From positions 124,001 through 188,000 of the forward strand of contig RQOL01000660.1 in NCBI GenBank assembly GCA_013076295.1: a stretch of 64,000 nt of DNA, written 5' to 3'. This stretch comes from Sanderia malayensis. Lineage: Eukaryota > Cnidaria > Scyphozoa > Semaeostomeae > Pelagiidae. The position numbers and the translations under genes are program-made. Position 1 is the first letter of the stretch, and each line of letters starts with the position of its first letter. The notes beneath the pieces were generated by a model. That model had not been told where the DNA came from and did not search any database. It worked only from the letters and a program-made list of their open reading frames with translations. Below are positions 1 through 11,095 of this stretch, piece after piece.

Positions 1-3000
1 TTTGAACAACGGATCAATGCGTCTCTTGGATATTTAGCTATACTTCAAAACCACATCTTTCCTTTCATTAAAAAGAATTTTGGGGACTTTGATAATTTAT
101 CGAAAATATCCTGTGATAAATTATCGAAAAGTGCAGAACTTTTGCAACAATTTACTTAATTTGTAAAGGTTTCTCAAAAGATGATTAGCCTGAACTGAAA
201 AAGTAATTATCGCTGGCTAAATTTGTTTCACTTTGAAATGGCAATTGATTGTCGAAGTGTCTGGATAATTTCATGATGGGCGGGCAGTGCCACTGCAACC
301 AACCCTTTTTTAACTTATTGATATCCATTATTGATTATTGATATCTTTTTGATGTCCAAATTCACCCCTTTCAGAATTCCGGGAAATAAACATTCACATA
401 TGGGCACACGAAGTGCTTTCAAGTTGAAACGTGGTATGTTCTGCGTAGATTTTGCAGCATCGAATTACCGTGAAATGTCGATAAATCAAAGCAGTACTGG
501 TTTGCTTTACAACAATATCGAAACAAAACAAACAAACGCGTTTCTTGGCGTTATGCAAACACATGTTAACTGTTATTTTTATAGATGGCGTAAAATGGTG
601 CATGTGGGGTGATAAGGAAAGCGTTTAGGCCAAACATTACCAATCATTAGTAATATAGGTAGTAAATAAATATATCAACAATATGAAAACAATGAATACA
701 ACAGATAGAAGGTTATGAAATATTGTGGGGAATAGCAGCATGAGAGGGTAACGAAAACAAAGACTCACTTTCAGCTGTTGTTCTTCTGGTCGATCCTGAT
801 CTGAATGAAACTCATGCATGAATGAAACTCATGCCATGTGGTGTTCTGCAAGCATGGTCACACACACACGCAGCGGGCGCCCCAAGTCCAGCAAATGAGT
901 AGCATTTCATTGACAATTACGGCAAGATGATTGGCACAAATTTATCACGTGATTGGAATTATCCTGATGAGCATGACCTCGAGCCTGACTATAATTTTCT
1001 GTCATACGTATGACGCTATATCACGTGATTCTTCCGCTCTCTCATATGGAGACTGTGAGTTTCTTTTTCTTTCGACATGAATTGTTTTTTGTGTAAAAAC
1101 ATTTATTGCAAAAAATCTAGAGGATTGCAACAGGGGAGAAAATTCCTGGGACACCTAGGTTTTCAATATTCCAATGTCGCTGAATTTATTTTGGCCCAGT
1201 GATGAGAAAATACAGGTATGTATAAAAGATAACACTTTTGGGGGGATGGAGGGTTGCATTCTACTTCTAGGGAACAAAGTGCGCAGAAATATAGCATCAT
1301 CAACAAAAAACGTACAAAATAGTCAGAGCAAATTTTGCATGCAGCATACATCATTTATTACCTGCATGATCTCTTAATCCTTGCCATCTGTAGTCTCATA
1401 ACCATTTCTTCATTGCATTTCACCTTCACATTAGTTTTTGACTTGGGGTCATCGCTCGCTTTCACTTGCTCGCTCCAGCCCGTCAAGTAAGAAAGCTTAA
1501 CATGGTTGGTGCGCTGAATGCGCTAACGCTCATGCTTATTGCTATCCCAAATACAACTACAACGGCTTGATTTTCTCTGCTAACTCGCCTGGGAATCGTG
1601 TATCGTTATTCGTTAACTAGTTGGCACGCATTTGCGTGCTTCCGGGAGGTGTGAGAAAAAGTTAACTGACAAATCACATTGTTTCGTTATTCTGTGCCCC
1701 TAAAAACCCATTCCATGTACAATGGTTTTAAGTGCTTCTGCGTAGCGAAGCGTCTGCGCAGCAGCAGATAGAATCGAGTCCTTTTCGAGAAAAAACCTTG
1801 TTTGCTGGAAAACCTTGTGTGAAAAACAAATAAGTAGTTTCTTTGCAGCTCGTGCAAAGACCTTGTAGCGTCATCATCAGCTTCCAATAACCAGTCTTGA
1901 ACTGCTAGAACAACTTCTTCTAATCACAGTTGGGATCTAAAGAGAAGTGTTATTTTAAAATGTGTGTTATCTAGTATTTGAAAATTGAATTTATTTTTTG
2001 AAATTTTGATGTTTTGGGGGCATAAAATGGGGTACAAGGGGGCTTTGGACAAATTTTTAAACTCTTTCAATTTGCATCCAATTTAATAAAAAGTACAGTT
2101 TTGGGCCGATAAATTTGAAAATTGAAGTTACTTTTTGAAATTTTGATGTTTGGGGGCTATAAATTGTGGCTTCTACGACACAATTACATTCTAGAGGTCT
2201 GGGACTGAGCCTTACTTGTTTGGAATTTTGGCGCAAAATTCAAAATATTGATCACGATAATGAACTGTTTAGACATCAGATTCAAAATTAGAAAAATCTT
2301 TCGTGAAATTATGATTTATTTATCTGAAATATAATGAATTTCGAAGCCGACAGTGATTCTTCTGACAACAAAACACGCAACAGAAATTCCTTAAATCCCC
2401 GAACAATTGAATCCAGATGCTCCTTTGGAAACAAATGAATCTTTACGTGAGTTTTATTTGAGAGGGAGGGGCCTAATTGGAAATTCAGAATTTTTATTTT
2501 CAGCTACATACTACCATACGTGATACTAACAAAATTAAACAGTGTTTGCAAACATAATTTGTTCATTGGCTAACTACAACCCAATTATCAGTTTTTGCTA
2601 TGCTAATTTAATATGTACTTTTTGTTAGTTTGTTTAAATCAAACCCTATGTCAGTGACTTCCAGATGCGGACTGACTTATTGTTTTAGCAAACCGATCCA
2701 CGAATTGTAGAAAACGTAAACAAAAGGACAAAAATTTGAAAAAATATGACCATACATATTTTTTTCATTTTCATGCGGAATTTTTTTTTGTTTAACAAAG
2801 ATGCGGGCTCACAATTCTTGGATTCATTCATGCGAGCTTAACGCTTTTATATTTTGGGTACCTATGTGGCCCTTGGAACATCCGCACAAATGGCCCAACC
2901 GACCAGTCCAACCCTATTCATTATTTTTGTTTATCTTTTCCAAGATAATGGTTACTTTGTCTGTAAGAAGTGGAAATTGAAAAATAACGGTATTAATTAT

Positions 3001-4104
3001 AAGGCCTTGTGTCGTCCCAAAGTTCCCGGGTAAAAAAATTGAAAAAATTGCGTGCGAGGATGTAGAGTAATGTATAATTTTGTTGTAAACCATAATTTGA
3101 AAACATTTCTTATTCACAATAATCAGTGTCCTTTATATAGACACATTTCAAACCAGAACCGCACATAGAGAAAGTTGTCCGGGGGAGGGTGCCACACCAC
3201 CTCACTATCTTCCTAGTCGGTTCAAAAAGTTTAATATATACTGAAAAGAAATATTCAATAACTACATTAGCATTTTGGTTTTGTTCCGATAAAATGTGTT
3301 TCCAAAATTGTTATATTCTTGCTAAATGACCTGAGTGACAAGCTATTTAATTGCTACTTTAATGTAGTGCGCCCAATCGGTCCCAAGAGAAATTATGATG
3401 AAAGTTGGTCCAACTTAAAAGTTGGGCGTGCACCCGGAAACAAACTATCTTGCAGAAAATTTTTGTTGCCATGTATCTGTAGCTTTAACTTCGCATTTTT
3501 TCTAAAAGGTATAGTAACTCAAAGCGCTAAATTATATTTGAACTAAGACAAGCACAGAATACACAACAAACAAACGGTAGGCTGGTTGGAAACATGTGCC
3601 GCTTGCCAATGGAGTTAAACAAATCGATAACTACAAGCATCAAACTAAATTAGGTCAACTTACAAACATTAAAGGTAAAATCTATATTCTATAAACATCT
3701 AAATTTATCTGTACAAATTAATAATATTATTATTACACTTACCAGTTGCTATTCTTTGTAGCCATGAACCTTCATGCAAAAAGCCTAACACATCAATAAA
3801 ATGGCGAGGCTTACGACATGTTCTTTGTTACCGTACAAACTTTCTGATTTTGACTTCTTTCAAAGCCGTGTGTACAACCCTTTTATAGCTGCGATTTTGG
3901 AAACAATGTACTCCCTTGTCTATAAAAAGCATTGCTAAAACTGTAAGAAAACAACCCAAATATGGTAATACACGTGAGACATAATGAATCATGAAGAATG
4001 GATTACGGATCACAAAACAAAGTTATCATAAAGCAATATGAAGAATGTCCTTGAAGGTCCCTTGACAATTATTGCTTGCACGCAACAACATCTGCAAGAA
4101 AGTG
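1..4104. other. gene-poor AT-rich region
   Basis: No convincing coding exon was recognised. The open frames here are short, lack family motifs and mirror each other on both strands. The stretch holds a CA microsatellite near 850, a segment at about 560-800 that resembles 31,760-31,990, and a direct repeat of about 55 bp at 1,978 and 2,114. Distal regulatory DNA or small exons could be missed. Confidence 0.5.
1978..2169. repeat. pair of ~55-bp direct repeats
   Basis: Two near-identical segments begin at about 1,978 and 2,114. Both read TTTGAAAATTGAA, then TTTTTGAAATTTTGATGTTT, then a G-run and ATAAA. They are about 136 bp apart in the same orientation, separated by unrelated AT-rich DNA. This looks like a small local duplication; no function is evident. 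Confidence 0.6.
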
Positions 4105-4295
4105 CAGTCAACTCTGTCTAATTCCAACACCCTGGGGAAGCGTGAAAATGTTCGAATTACAAAAAGTTTGAATTAATAGAGGTTTGTTTGATAAGAATTG
4201 GTTTGGTTCATTGGTGATCCTTGAAGGGACAGAGAATCTTGTTCGAATTAGATAGAGTTCGAATTACACGAGTTCCAACTATGCAGATTTGACTG
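4105..4295. mobile_element. pogo/Tigger-like MITE, 191 bp
   Basis: The segment begins CAGTCAA and ends TTGACTG as an inverted repeat. Its interior carries repeated TTCGAATTA-type motifs. A second copy in inverted orientation lies at 36,160-36,344 inside a FAN1 intron, and there the element is flanked by TA on both sides. Termini starting CAG with TA target duplication are typical of pogo/Tigger non-autonomous elements. It encodes nothing. Confidence 0.65.
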
Positions 4296-5082
4296 TATGT
4301 ATGTATTTGAAGGTCCCAAATGTTCCGGTGTGTTTTCAAATGTTGCAAAAGTCTGAAGTTAAAACTATATATTTAAAAAATTAATGTTATTAATCACAAT
4401 ATAATTGCTTTTGAAGGATATACGCTAAATGGAAAAATGTAAAATATTCTCTAAGTAAATTGAAGTTTCCTTCTCGAACAAACATCAAGAATAAAAATAA
4501 TTATATAAAATTTGAATATAACAATAATATTTGCTTATAATAAACATAATTCAATTTCAAAACTTTATAAATCATTTGTTCCCATCATTTTAAGTAAGAC
4601 TTACAACGTTTACGCACAATTTTTTTTAATATGCGGATTACAAAATTTGGGTGTTTAAAAGTTACGCAGTTATATTCTAATAATTTTTCCAAAATGGCTT
4701 TGTAAATTTTTTACATCATGGAAATTTATTTCTGAGATATAATAAATTTCTATGTATTTCAAATTTTTTATATGGACTAAGATTACTTACTTATAATTTG
4801 GAAAAAGCATTTGCCATCTTTTGCTGTCAATATTCTTCCAGTTGTGGCTCTTCAAGCCTTTGTTGGTTGTTTAGGTCGTATAGGTATATAAACATTGTTT
4901 GAAGATGCAGCAGATGCTTTCAGAACAATTTGTAGAGTGGTACAAGAATTAGAGGAAAGGTCATTTAAGGAGTTGGAGAAAAATTTTGAAGACAAAACTT
5001 GAAAAGAAGCAGGCGGGGTAGAAGCAGATGTGTAAATCAAAAATAGCAAGAAATCTCTGCAATTAAGCATGTGTTGCTTAAT

Positions 5083-6729
5083 TGCAAATGGTAGCAAATG
5101 ATAGTTGGAGAAGACTTGAAGACAGCAGTAAAGGAACTACAAGACGTATGGGCCATACATTTGTATACAATGAGAAACAACATCAACTATATATCTTTGG
5201 TGGATGTAAGAACAAAAAGTGGCACCATGATATCCACACACTGAATACTAACACCTTGGAATGGAAACACTTGGAGGTCATTGCTAAACAAATGTAGCAA
5301 TAAATTATTTGAAATGAAGAGCATGTGATGGATGATAAATTGTAAAAATTTCAATTTCATCCACCATTTTTTTGGTGGTGTGTTCCCCAATCCTGGTCCA
5401 GTACCAGATGGATGCTCAAATGATGTTTACTTCTTCAACACAGGTAGGGTCACTATTTCCGAATTTGACTTGCTGCAAAACATTTATGCTTACCCAGACC
5501 ACAATCAGGGTGAGCTAATGACAAGTCATACCGTAAATCCTCGAATAAGCCCCCGGGAGCTTATTTGCAAAAATGAATTTTTGGGTGGGGGCTTATTCGA
5601 GGGGAGGGCTTATTCGAGGGGGGGGGGGGCTTATTTCAAAGTTTTGCTTTTCCTCAAAGGTTGACAGAAAAAAGACGACATAGGTTTCTCAATCAGCTAA
5701 GCTTTTTTCAGAAAGTGATGTGTGAAGATCTAACAAATATTATAATTTGTTTATCATCACGAAAATCGCGTTTCTTTTTGCTTTTTTGTCTCGAGTCAAA
5801 GGAAGTGATACTGTATAGCTATTGTCCTGTGGGGGCTTTCTCGAATTAAGATATTATTCTGCATTTATGCTTCCCTCGAATAAGACCCCATGGGGGCTTA
5901 TTCGAGGGGGGGGGGGCTTATTTGCAAAAATGATTTTTTAGGTGGGGGCTTAATCGAGGGGGGCGCTTATTCGAGCGTGGGGGCTTATTCGAGGATTTAC
6001 GGTACAAACTTTTGCATTGTATCTTGTGACAACAAAACCTTATTCTTATTTGCAATGCATTCTTTTTCAGCCATTCTGCAAATTTAGTTCATGGCAAATT
6101 ATTTATGTTTGGAGGATGGGATGCTCCAACTTGTGGACTTTAGACCTTGGTATGCCAATTTCGTATTTCATAATGCAGTATTTTACATTGCGATATATGT
6201 ATCAGAAAATCCAATGTGTAAAGATACATACATGGTTTCTGATTACTGTTTTGACAATCTGTTTAGTGTTGATGAATTTCCAATCTGTGAAGACAACAGG
6301 ACAAGCCCCTCCATATTGTAGCTGGCATGGGTCCCTATTGACAAGAGATGAGCAAAGAATTGTCATCCATGGTGGTTACAATGGCATTAATGCACTCAAT
6401 GATGTCTAAACATCACAACTAGGTAAGTTTTGATTTTGGAACAATAGGCTATAATCCTCACTAACTGATCTTTTTTGCTGATTTCTCTTGTAACATCCGC
6501 ACATACACATCATTGCACACAATTTTTACAACGTTATTTATTTCTTCACACAGCTTCTATGACCAGGAGCAAAATCTCAAATGATAAGTTAGCAGCAAGA
6601 GCTGGTCACTTGTTAATGAACACAAAGACATCTAACAGTTTCCAAAAAGATGAGGATAACATAATTATATTTGGTGGAGGAGACAATAATGGCACATTTT
6701 TAATGGTATACACAACTCACTTTGAATAA
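5083..6729 (+). pseudogene. Kelch-repeat gene, decayed
   Basis: Several exon-like pieces encode Kelch beta-propeller blades. 5,083-5,276 reads ...GHTFVYNEKQHQLYIFGGC... then LNTNTLEWKHLE and a GT donor. 5,370-5,443 encodes part of the next blade and also ends at a donor. 6,070-6,150 encodes HGKLFMFGGWD followed, in another frame, by LWTLDLG. 6,300-6,408 encodes RIVIHGGYNGINALNDV followed at once by TAA where a tryptophan is usual. 6,540-6,710 encodes another blade with IIIFGGGDN. Kelch blades normally act as protein-interaction surfaces. The in-frame stop, the shift between 6,120 and 6,160, and the absence of a clear start suggest a pseudogene, although unseen splicing could rescue part of it. 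One intron contains a MITE at 5,529-6,004. Confidence 0.65.
5529..6004. mobile_element. MITE, GGGGCTTATTCGAGG family, copy 1
   Basis: The element begins TACCGTAAATCCTCGAATAA and ends with the inverted sequence GAGGATTTACGGTA. Next to each end it carries many copies of GGGGGCTTATTCGAGGGG. It sits in an intron of the Kelch gene. Related copies are at 28,911-29,652 and 47,432-47,707. It has no coding capacity. Confidence 0.75.
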
Positions 6730-6828
6730 TAGAACACAACAGAAAATAACACAACAAGGATAATAGAATAAAATGAGGAATACATTCAATATGTGAATTA
6801 GTTGTATAAATTGTGATTTAAGCTTTTT

Positions 6829-6963
6829 GGCATGTATCATATCAGTTAAATGTTGAAATTTTACAATCTCAACATTTAACTGATATGATACATGCCTCAA
6901 CATTGTATAATCACTGGGTAATATTAGAATGGTACATAACATTCTAATATTATCCAGTGATTA
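6829..6963. repeat. two adjacent near-perfect stem-loops
   Basis: Arms at 6,829-6,856 and 6,869-6,896 are perfect 28-bp inverted repeats around a 12-base loop. Arms at 6,908-6,931 and 6,940-6,963 form a second 24-bp inverted repeat with one mismatch and an 8-base loop. The pair lies between the Kelch remnant and the 3' end of the TRAF gene. It could be cruciform DNA, RNA hairpins or remnants of small palindromic insertions. Confidence 0.85.
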
Positions 6964-7084
6964 TTTCAAGTTTCTTCTTCAAGGTGATAAAAAGCTACAA
7001 CATTTCATTATTTGACAATTTTTGTTTGTACAAAGTGTACAAATTGTTCATGAAGAGAGATCCTGTTTTCTTGTGAATTCTTTA

Positions 7085-9693
7085 TTAAACATATTCTGAT
7101 ACAAAATCTAATTTAAAGAATAATGCACCATCCCAGATAAAACAGTCTTCAATCTCTGAATGTGAAATAAACGTTGAAAAGCCCACAATAGGATTCATTT
7201 CCTTTGTTGGTTTTTGTACACTGGCATCATTCCGACTTGGAGAAATAACTTTTCTAACATGATCTCCATTGCGATTCAGCAAAGTTATTATAAACTTTGT
7301 TGGAAACGGAAACCTCAGAATATCGTCATATTTACCTTTCATAACAACACAATAAAAGGCAACATGAGTTCCAAAACCAATTTCCTCTTGTTCATTGCCA
7401 TTCAAAAACAGTTTACAGCAAGTTTTGTAACCAAATGTATGGGTGAACAATGGCGGAGAATAAAGCTCTGATACTTTTCCATCACGGGCCTCTTTCATAC
7501 GTCTATGAAAATTGTCTATTTTCCAAATATATTTCCCATCAGTAGTAGTGGCTTGGAACAACCTGACTTTCAAGTCAGTCTCGGCTAAGTTTGAGCGTGC
7601 ATGTTTTCTCTCCTTATCCAATTCTTTCAATTTCCTTTCCATATTGGGTTTATCCAGAGAAGCATTTTGAACAGAAATTTCCTTACTTTTCATTTCAAAT
7701 TGTTCCACCTTTGGAGTTACTCTCTGAATCAGCTTCATTAAAGCAGCCTTTTTCTTTTGGGTATCATTCTTTTGAGACCATGGCATTAATTGACTTAATC
7801 CATCTCTTCTTTCAGAGTAAAGTTTCTTTTCTACATCCAAACCTTCCTTAACTTTATCTGTCCTTGCCATTGACACATTTATTACCTTTTTCATTTCAGT
7901 CAAAGTATCAAAGTCGAGATCTAATTGGGCACTAATTCTACCACAAGTTGACGAAATTTCTATCTGTGTTTGCTCACTGAGAAAATTACTTGTCCATGTC
8001 CCTTGCTCTGACTTAGCAATAAAATAAAAATGACTGGATATATTTTCTTTGTAATGATCTTCAAGTTCACTTTTGTTACCACTGAAATCACATCCAAGTG
8101 ACACCATATCACATGTAAAACACTGCCAAGTACACACTTCCAAGTGTGGCAAAAAGAAAAATATGCTCCCTTCCCATGTGCAGCCCTTTTGCCTCATTGT
8201 GCAAAATACTTGTAGTTTGATGATATCTAAAAGAGCTGATCGATCTGAAATCTCTTCTTCTATCAATTGTTCACACGTAGGACAGAGTTTTTTGTTTTCT
8301 TCTCCCACAATTGGTAAGTCCTCACAGCATGATCTACAGATTCTGTTAAAAAAATTAAAAATTCATTTTTTCAAGATTATTTCCTGACAGCTGTATTGCA
8401 TTACTTCTACCATTTTGGGCCTGTAGCAACTAGGGAGACAGGGGTGGGTGGACAATCCCTCAATAGTTTTTGAAATATAGAGCACAACATTTTGGAGACC
8501 AACAAAACTAAATCCTCTGAGAAGCCCCAAAATCCTAACGAGCCCTCCTCTCTTCAAAAAACCTCCTCCACCTCCCTGTCTGTCCATTGACTGGCAAAAG
8601 CAACCATTTTCTACTCAAGTGGGTGTTAGACTGGTTAAATTTCTGTTGGTGTTAACTTGTGACACCATAATAAACAATAAACTCGACTTTTTAAACGGCA
8701 AACAACCCTCACCAAAACATGTTCCTTTGGTGTGATTTGTGAAATCAGATAGTGGACAAAAGTCATAACGTGTAATATGAATGAATCTGTGTCTGATTAG
8801 TGAATTGATGTCTTGTGAACCAGTGTCTTGCTCTTGAGAGTGAATAGATGAGGTGTGACTGCAGTGGAGCAATGTGAGAGAATCAATATCTTGTTAAAAA
8901 GTGTTTGTGAATCAATTTAACGCAAATGGTAAGTCCTTAATGTATGGAAATTCTAATGTCCTGAATCAATATTCCCCAGCTGTATGTTATATACCATTGC
9001 CATTTATAAGCATGTACATAGTGCAGATAGATTGTCTGTTAGGCGTTGATGGCTATATACCAGTGCTTCACGAGAGATTCTTGTAAAGATATGCAGTTAT
9101 AGTGGATAGAGGTAGTTTGCAGTGTATATATGCAAATAATAAACCATTCTCATCATCCCCAGAATATCTGTCAGGAGCTATGTACGTTGAACAGGGCCAC
9201 ATTTACCCATGGGCCCAGGTCCTCTAAGATTCTTAGATTCAGGGGGCCATTAAACTTTGAAAAACTTGAACTGTTGTTGATTTTATTCTTGTGTTTGAAT
9301 TGAGAAGTAATGTTTTGTTTTCAAACAACACTGTGGCTTCATTATTTGACAATATGTGATCCTATCCTCTAAATAATACACTGTTCCTTGAAGTTGGATA
9401 TCATAAACTGAGTTTGGCACCATCAGCCAATAATCAACATTTTCTTTTAATTTTATTTCCGTTAGCAAATCGTTAATTAATTAAAATTGTCCGTAAAATT
9501 TATGCCCACAGGAAGGGTGCTGAGTACTATACACGTGACAAACAATTTTTTTGGCACTTCAAGGGACACAAATCAATTTTGGGCCCAGGGCCCCAACAGA
9601 CTAGAATGCGATGCGGCCCGAAGGAAATTTGTCATGGCTGGGATGGCCTAAAGTTCTATATATAGGTCATAGACCTATCAACCGCTCATAATA

Positions 9694-9733
<40 letters not shown>

Positions 9734-10043
9734 TAATAATAATAAATATAAATGACGTAATAAATAACAGTTCAGTTCAGTTCAATAAATAACTTGAATT
9801 TGATTTGAAACTCGTATAAAAAAATCGTATAGAATCGAAAAACATTAGGTAAATTTGAGAATAAAACAATTAAAACATCAAATTCAAAACAAAATACCTG
9901 TCACCGCAACCAAGTTGCAACGGATCTTTTAACAGTTGTTTGCACGCAGGACACTTCAATGATTCTCTCAACTTTTCTTTAAACTGAAAATCATCAAAAT
10001 AATCATACGTGCTTGGATTGAAATTTTTTAACTGGACCGTCAT
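7085..10043 (-). CDS. TRAF-family adaptor / RING E3-type protein (RING, zf-TRAF, coiled coil, MATH)
   Basis: Two exons, 9,898-10,043 and 7,085-8,342, joined in phase 2 by a CAG|gta donor and an aacag acceptor. The join rebuilds a RING continuously as CPACKQ, GCGDRICRSCC and CPTCEQ. The protein is 467 residues: RING at about 31-74, TRAF-type zinc fingers at about 95-155, a predicted coiled coil at about 190-310, and a C-terminal MATH/TRAF-C domain at about 317-465 with YIWKIDNF, LYSPPLFTHTFGYK and PIVGFSTFISHSEIEDCFIWDG. TRAFs bind receptor tails through MATH trimers and, through RING, promote ubiquitin signalling to NF-kB and JNK. The usual RING histidine (CGH) is Asp here (CGD). A frame open to 10,169 would start 42 codons earlier, but that part overlaps kappaB motifs, so Met at 10,043 was chosen. 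The paralogue cannot be assigned. Confidence 0.92.
8343..9897 (-). other. intron of TRAF gene
   Basis: Bounded by good splice sites. It contains a (TAA)n microsatellite at about 9,690-9,750. Two GGGCCCAGG-containing segments, at about 9,190-9,250 and 9,560-9,660, may be the ends of a decayed element. No coding exon was recognised. Confidence 0.8.
9690..9755. repeat. (AAT)n microsatellite
   Basis: An uninterrupted run of AAT/ATA units with one interruption near 9,732, in the TRAF intron. Confidence 0.9.
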
Positions 10044-10149
10044 ATCACATCCACTGAATTCTGCTGGTAATTTTGCAATCTTTTGCCGCTTGTATCGCTT
10101 TATCACCACACCACACTGACCACACTCCTTGTAACGGACGGAAGGCAAA

Positions 10150-10180
10150 GGGAAATTCCCGTTGCCCAAGGGGAATTCCC
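10150..10180. promoter_or_regulatory. tandem NF-kB (kappaB) binding motifs
   Basis: GGGAAATTCCC at 10,150-10,160 and GGGGAATTCCC at 10,170-10,180 both fit the kappaB consensus GGGRNWYYCC exactly, and the first is a perfect palindrome. They are 20 bp apart centre to centre, about two helical turns, and lie 107-137 bp upstream of the chosen TRAF start codon at 10,043. TRAF genes feed the NF-kB pathway, so autoregulation is a natural inference. Binding is not shown by sequence alone. Confidence 0.75.
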
Positions 10181-10243
10181 TTACGATGAGATGAGGGAAT
10201 TAGATCATACTCGTGTGTGTCTCAGTTTCAAACACTATGTGAC

Positions 10244-10259
10244 GACGTCAATGACGTCA
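10244..10259. promoter_or_regulatory. CRE/ATF palindrome upstream of the TRAF gene
   Basis: A perfect TGACGTCA palindrome at 10,252-10,259 is preceded by an overlapping GACGTCA half at 10,244-10,250. It lies about 70 bp upstream of the kappaB pair. CREB/ATF and AP-1-type bZIP factors bind this motif in animals. Its function here is inferred from position. Confidence 0.6.
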
Positions 10260-10599
10260 AGAAGGACAATTTGATAAAAGCCCTGTCCACACTACACAAA
10301 CAAACTAACCCAGGTTTGACCCGGGTTAAATATAATCTAGAGCGAACCCTGTTTTGTCCACATTTGATTTTTATGTTTTGTAATAATATGGACACAAAGT
10401 TGGGGCAAACCCAGGTTTGCTAATCCTAGGCATGTGTAGTTAAATTCTATGTCGCGTGAACGGCCAATGGCAGCGAAAAAAGACGACAACAAAAGAACGA
10501 CAGAAATAATTTATCATCACACGATCAGCATGGAAATCGTCGAAGTAGCAGTTTATTGTGGTGTTTTTTCTAAAATGTTACTCCTGGCAATGCAATTTA

Positions 10600-11095
10600 T
10601 CAAAACAAAAATTATATTCTATCCCCTCAAAAAATTCCTTATTTACGCCATTGGTCAGAAGATGATACTGGCAAATTGCTTCCGTTATCACGGCGAATCC
10701 AAGCAATGTGTGAGAACAACATTCTTTAAGATGATAGATCTTGGGGCTTCTGCAGCATCAGATGTCATTGGCGCCGCTATCAAAAGTTATCTTGAAGAAT
10801 CTGGGCTGAGCCTCAATAAACTGATCGCTATGGGGGTTGATGGGTGCAGCACTATGGTTGGAATACACAACAGTGTATCCACCCAATTGAAAGCTTTAGT
10901 ACCAGGTATTGTGATGTTCAAGTGTGTGTGTCACAGCTTGCAACTGGCAGCTAGCAAAGCAGCAGAAGTCATGCCAGATTGCCAGCTCATTGCTCATTTT
11001 GATTTCATGGTGACGGAATCTTATAACTGGTTCTCGTTCTCGCATAGCACAAAGCGGCTAATAGAGTACCGTGAGCTCCATAAGGCAATAACGTG
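10600..11095 (+). pseudogene. hAT-superfamily transposase fragment (ZMYM/DUF4371-like)
   Basis: The open frame 10,449-11,141 encodes, from about residue 75, a stretch with GVDGCSTMVGIHNSV, FKCVCHSLQLAASKAAEVMP and NWFSFSHSTKRLIEYREL. These match the central RNase-H-like part of hAT-type transposases of the ZMYM/zinc finger 862-like group. The N-terminal zinc finger and C-terminal dimerisation domain are absent. The end merges with the gag part of a Ty3/gypsy element at about 11,095. It looks like a dead fragment. Confidence 0.7.

Noticed and set aside
5890..6087. Gly-rich protein
   Set aside because: Translation of the GGGGCTTATTCGAGG repeats of a MITE.
6829..6963. microRNA genes
   Set aside because: The stems fit in size, but without small-RNA data or a known mature sequence the call cannot be supported.
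10044..10169. Longer TRAF N-terminus from the upstream in-frame ATG
   Set aside because: It would place coding sequence over one of the two perfect kappaB motifs (10,150-10,160) and add residues without TRAF similarity; the Met at 10,043 fits the family start better.
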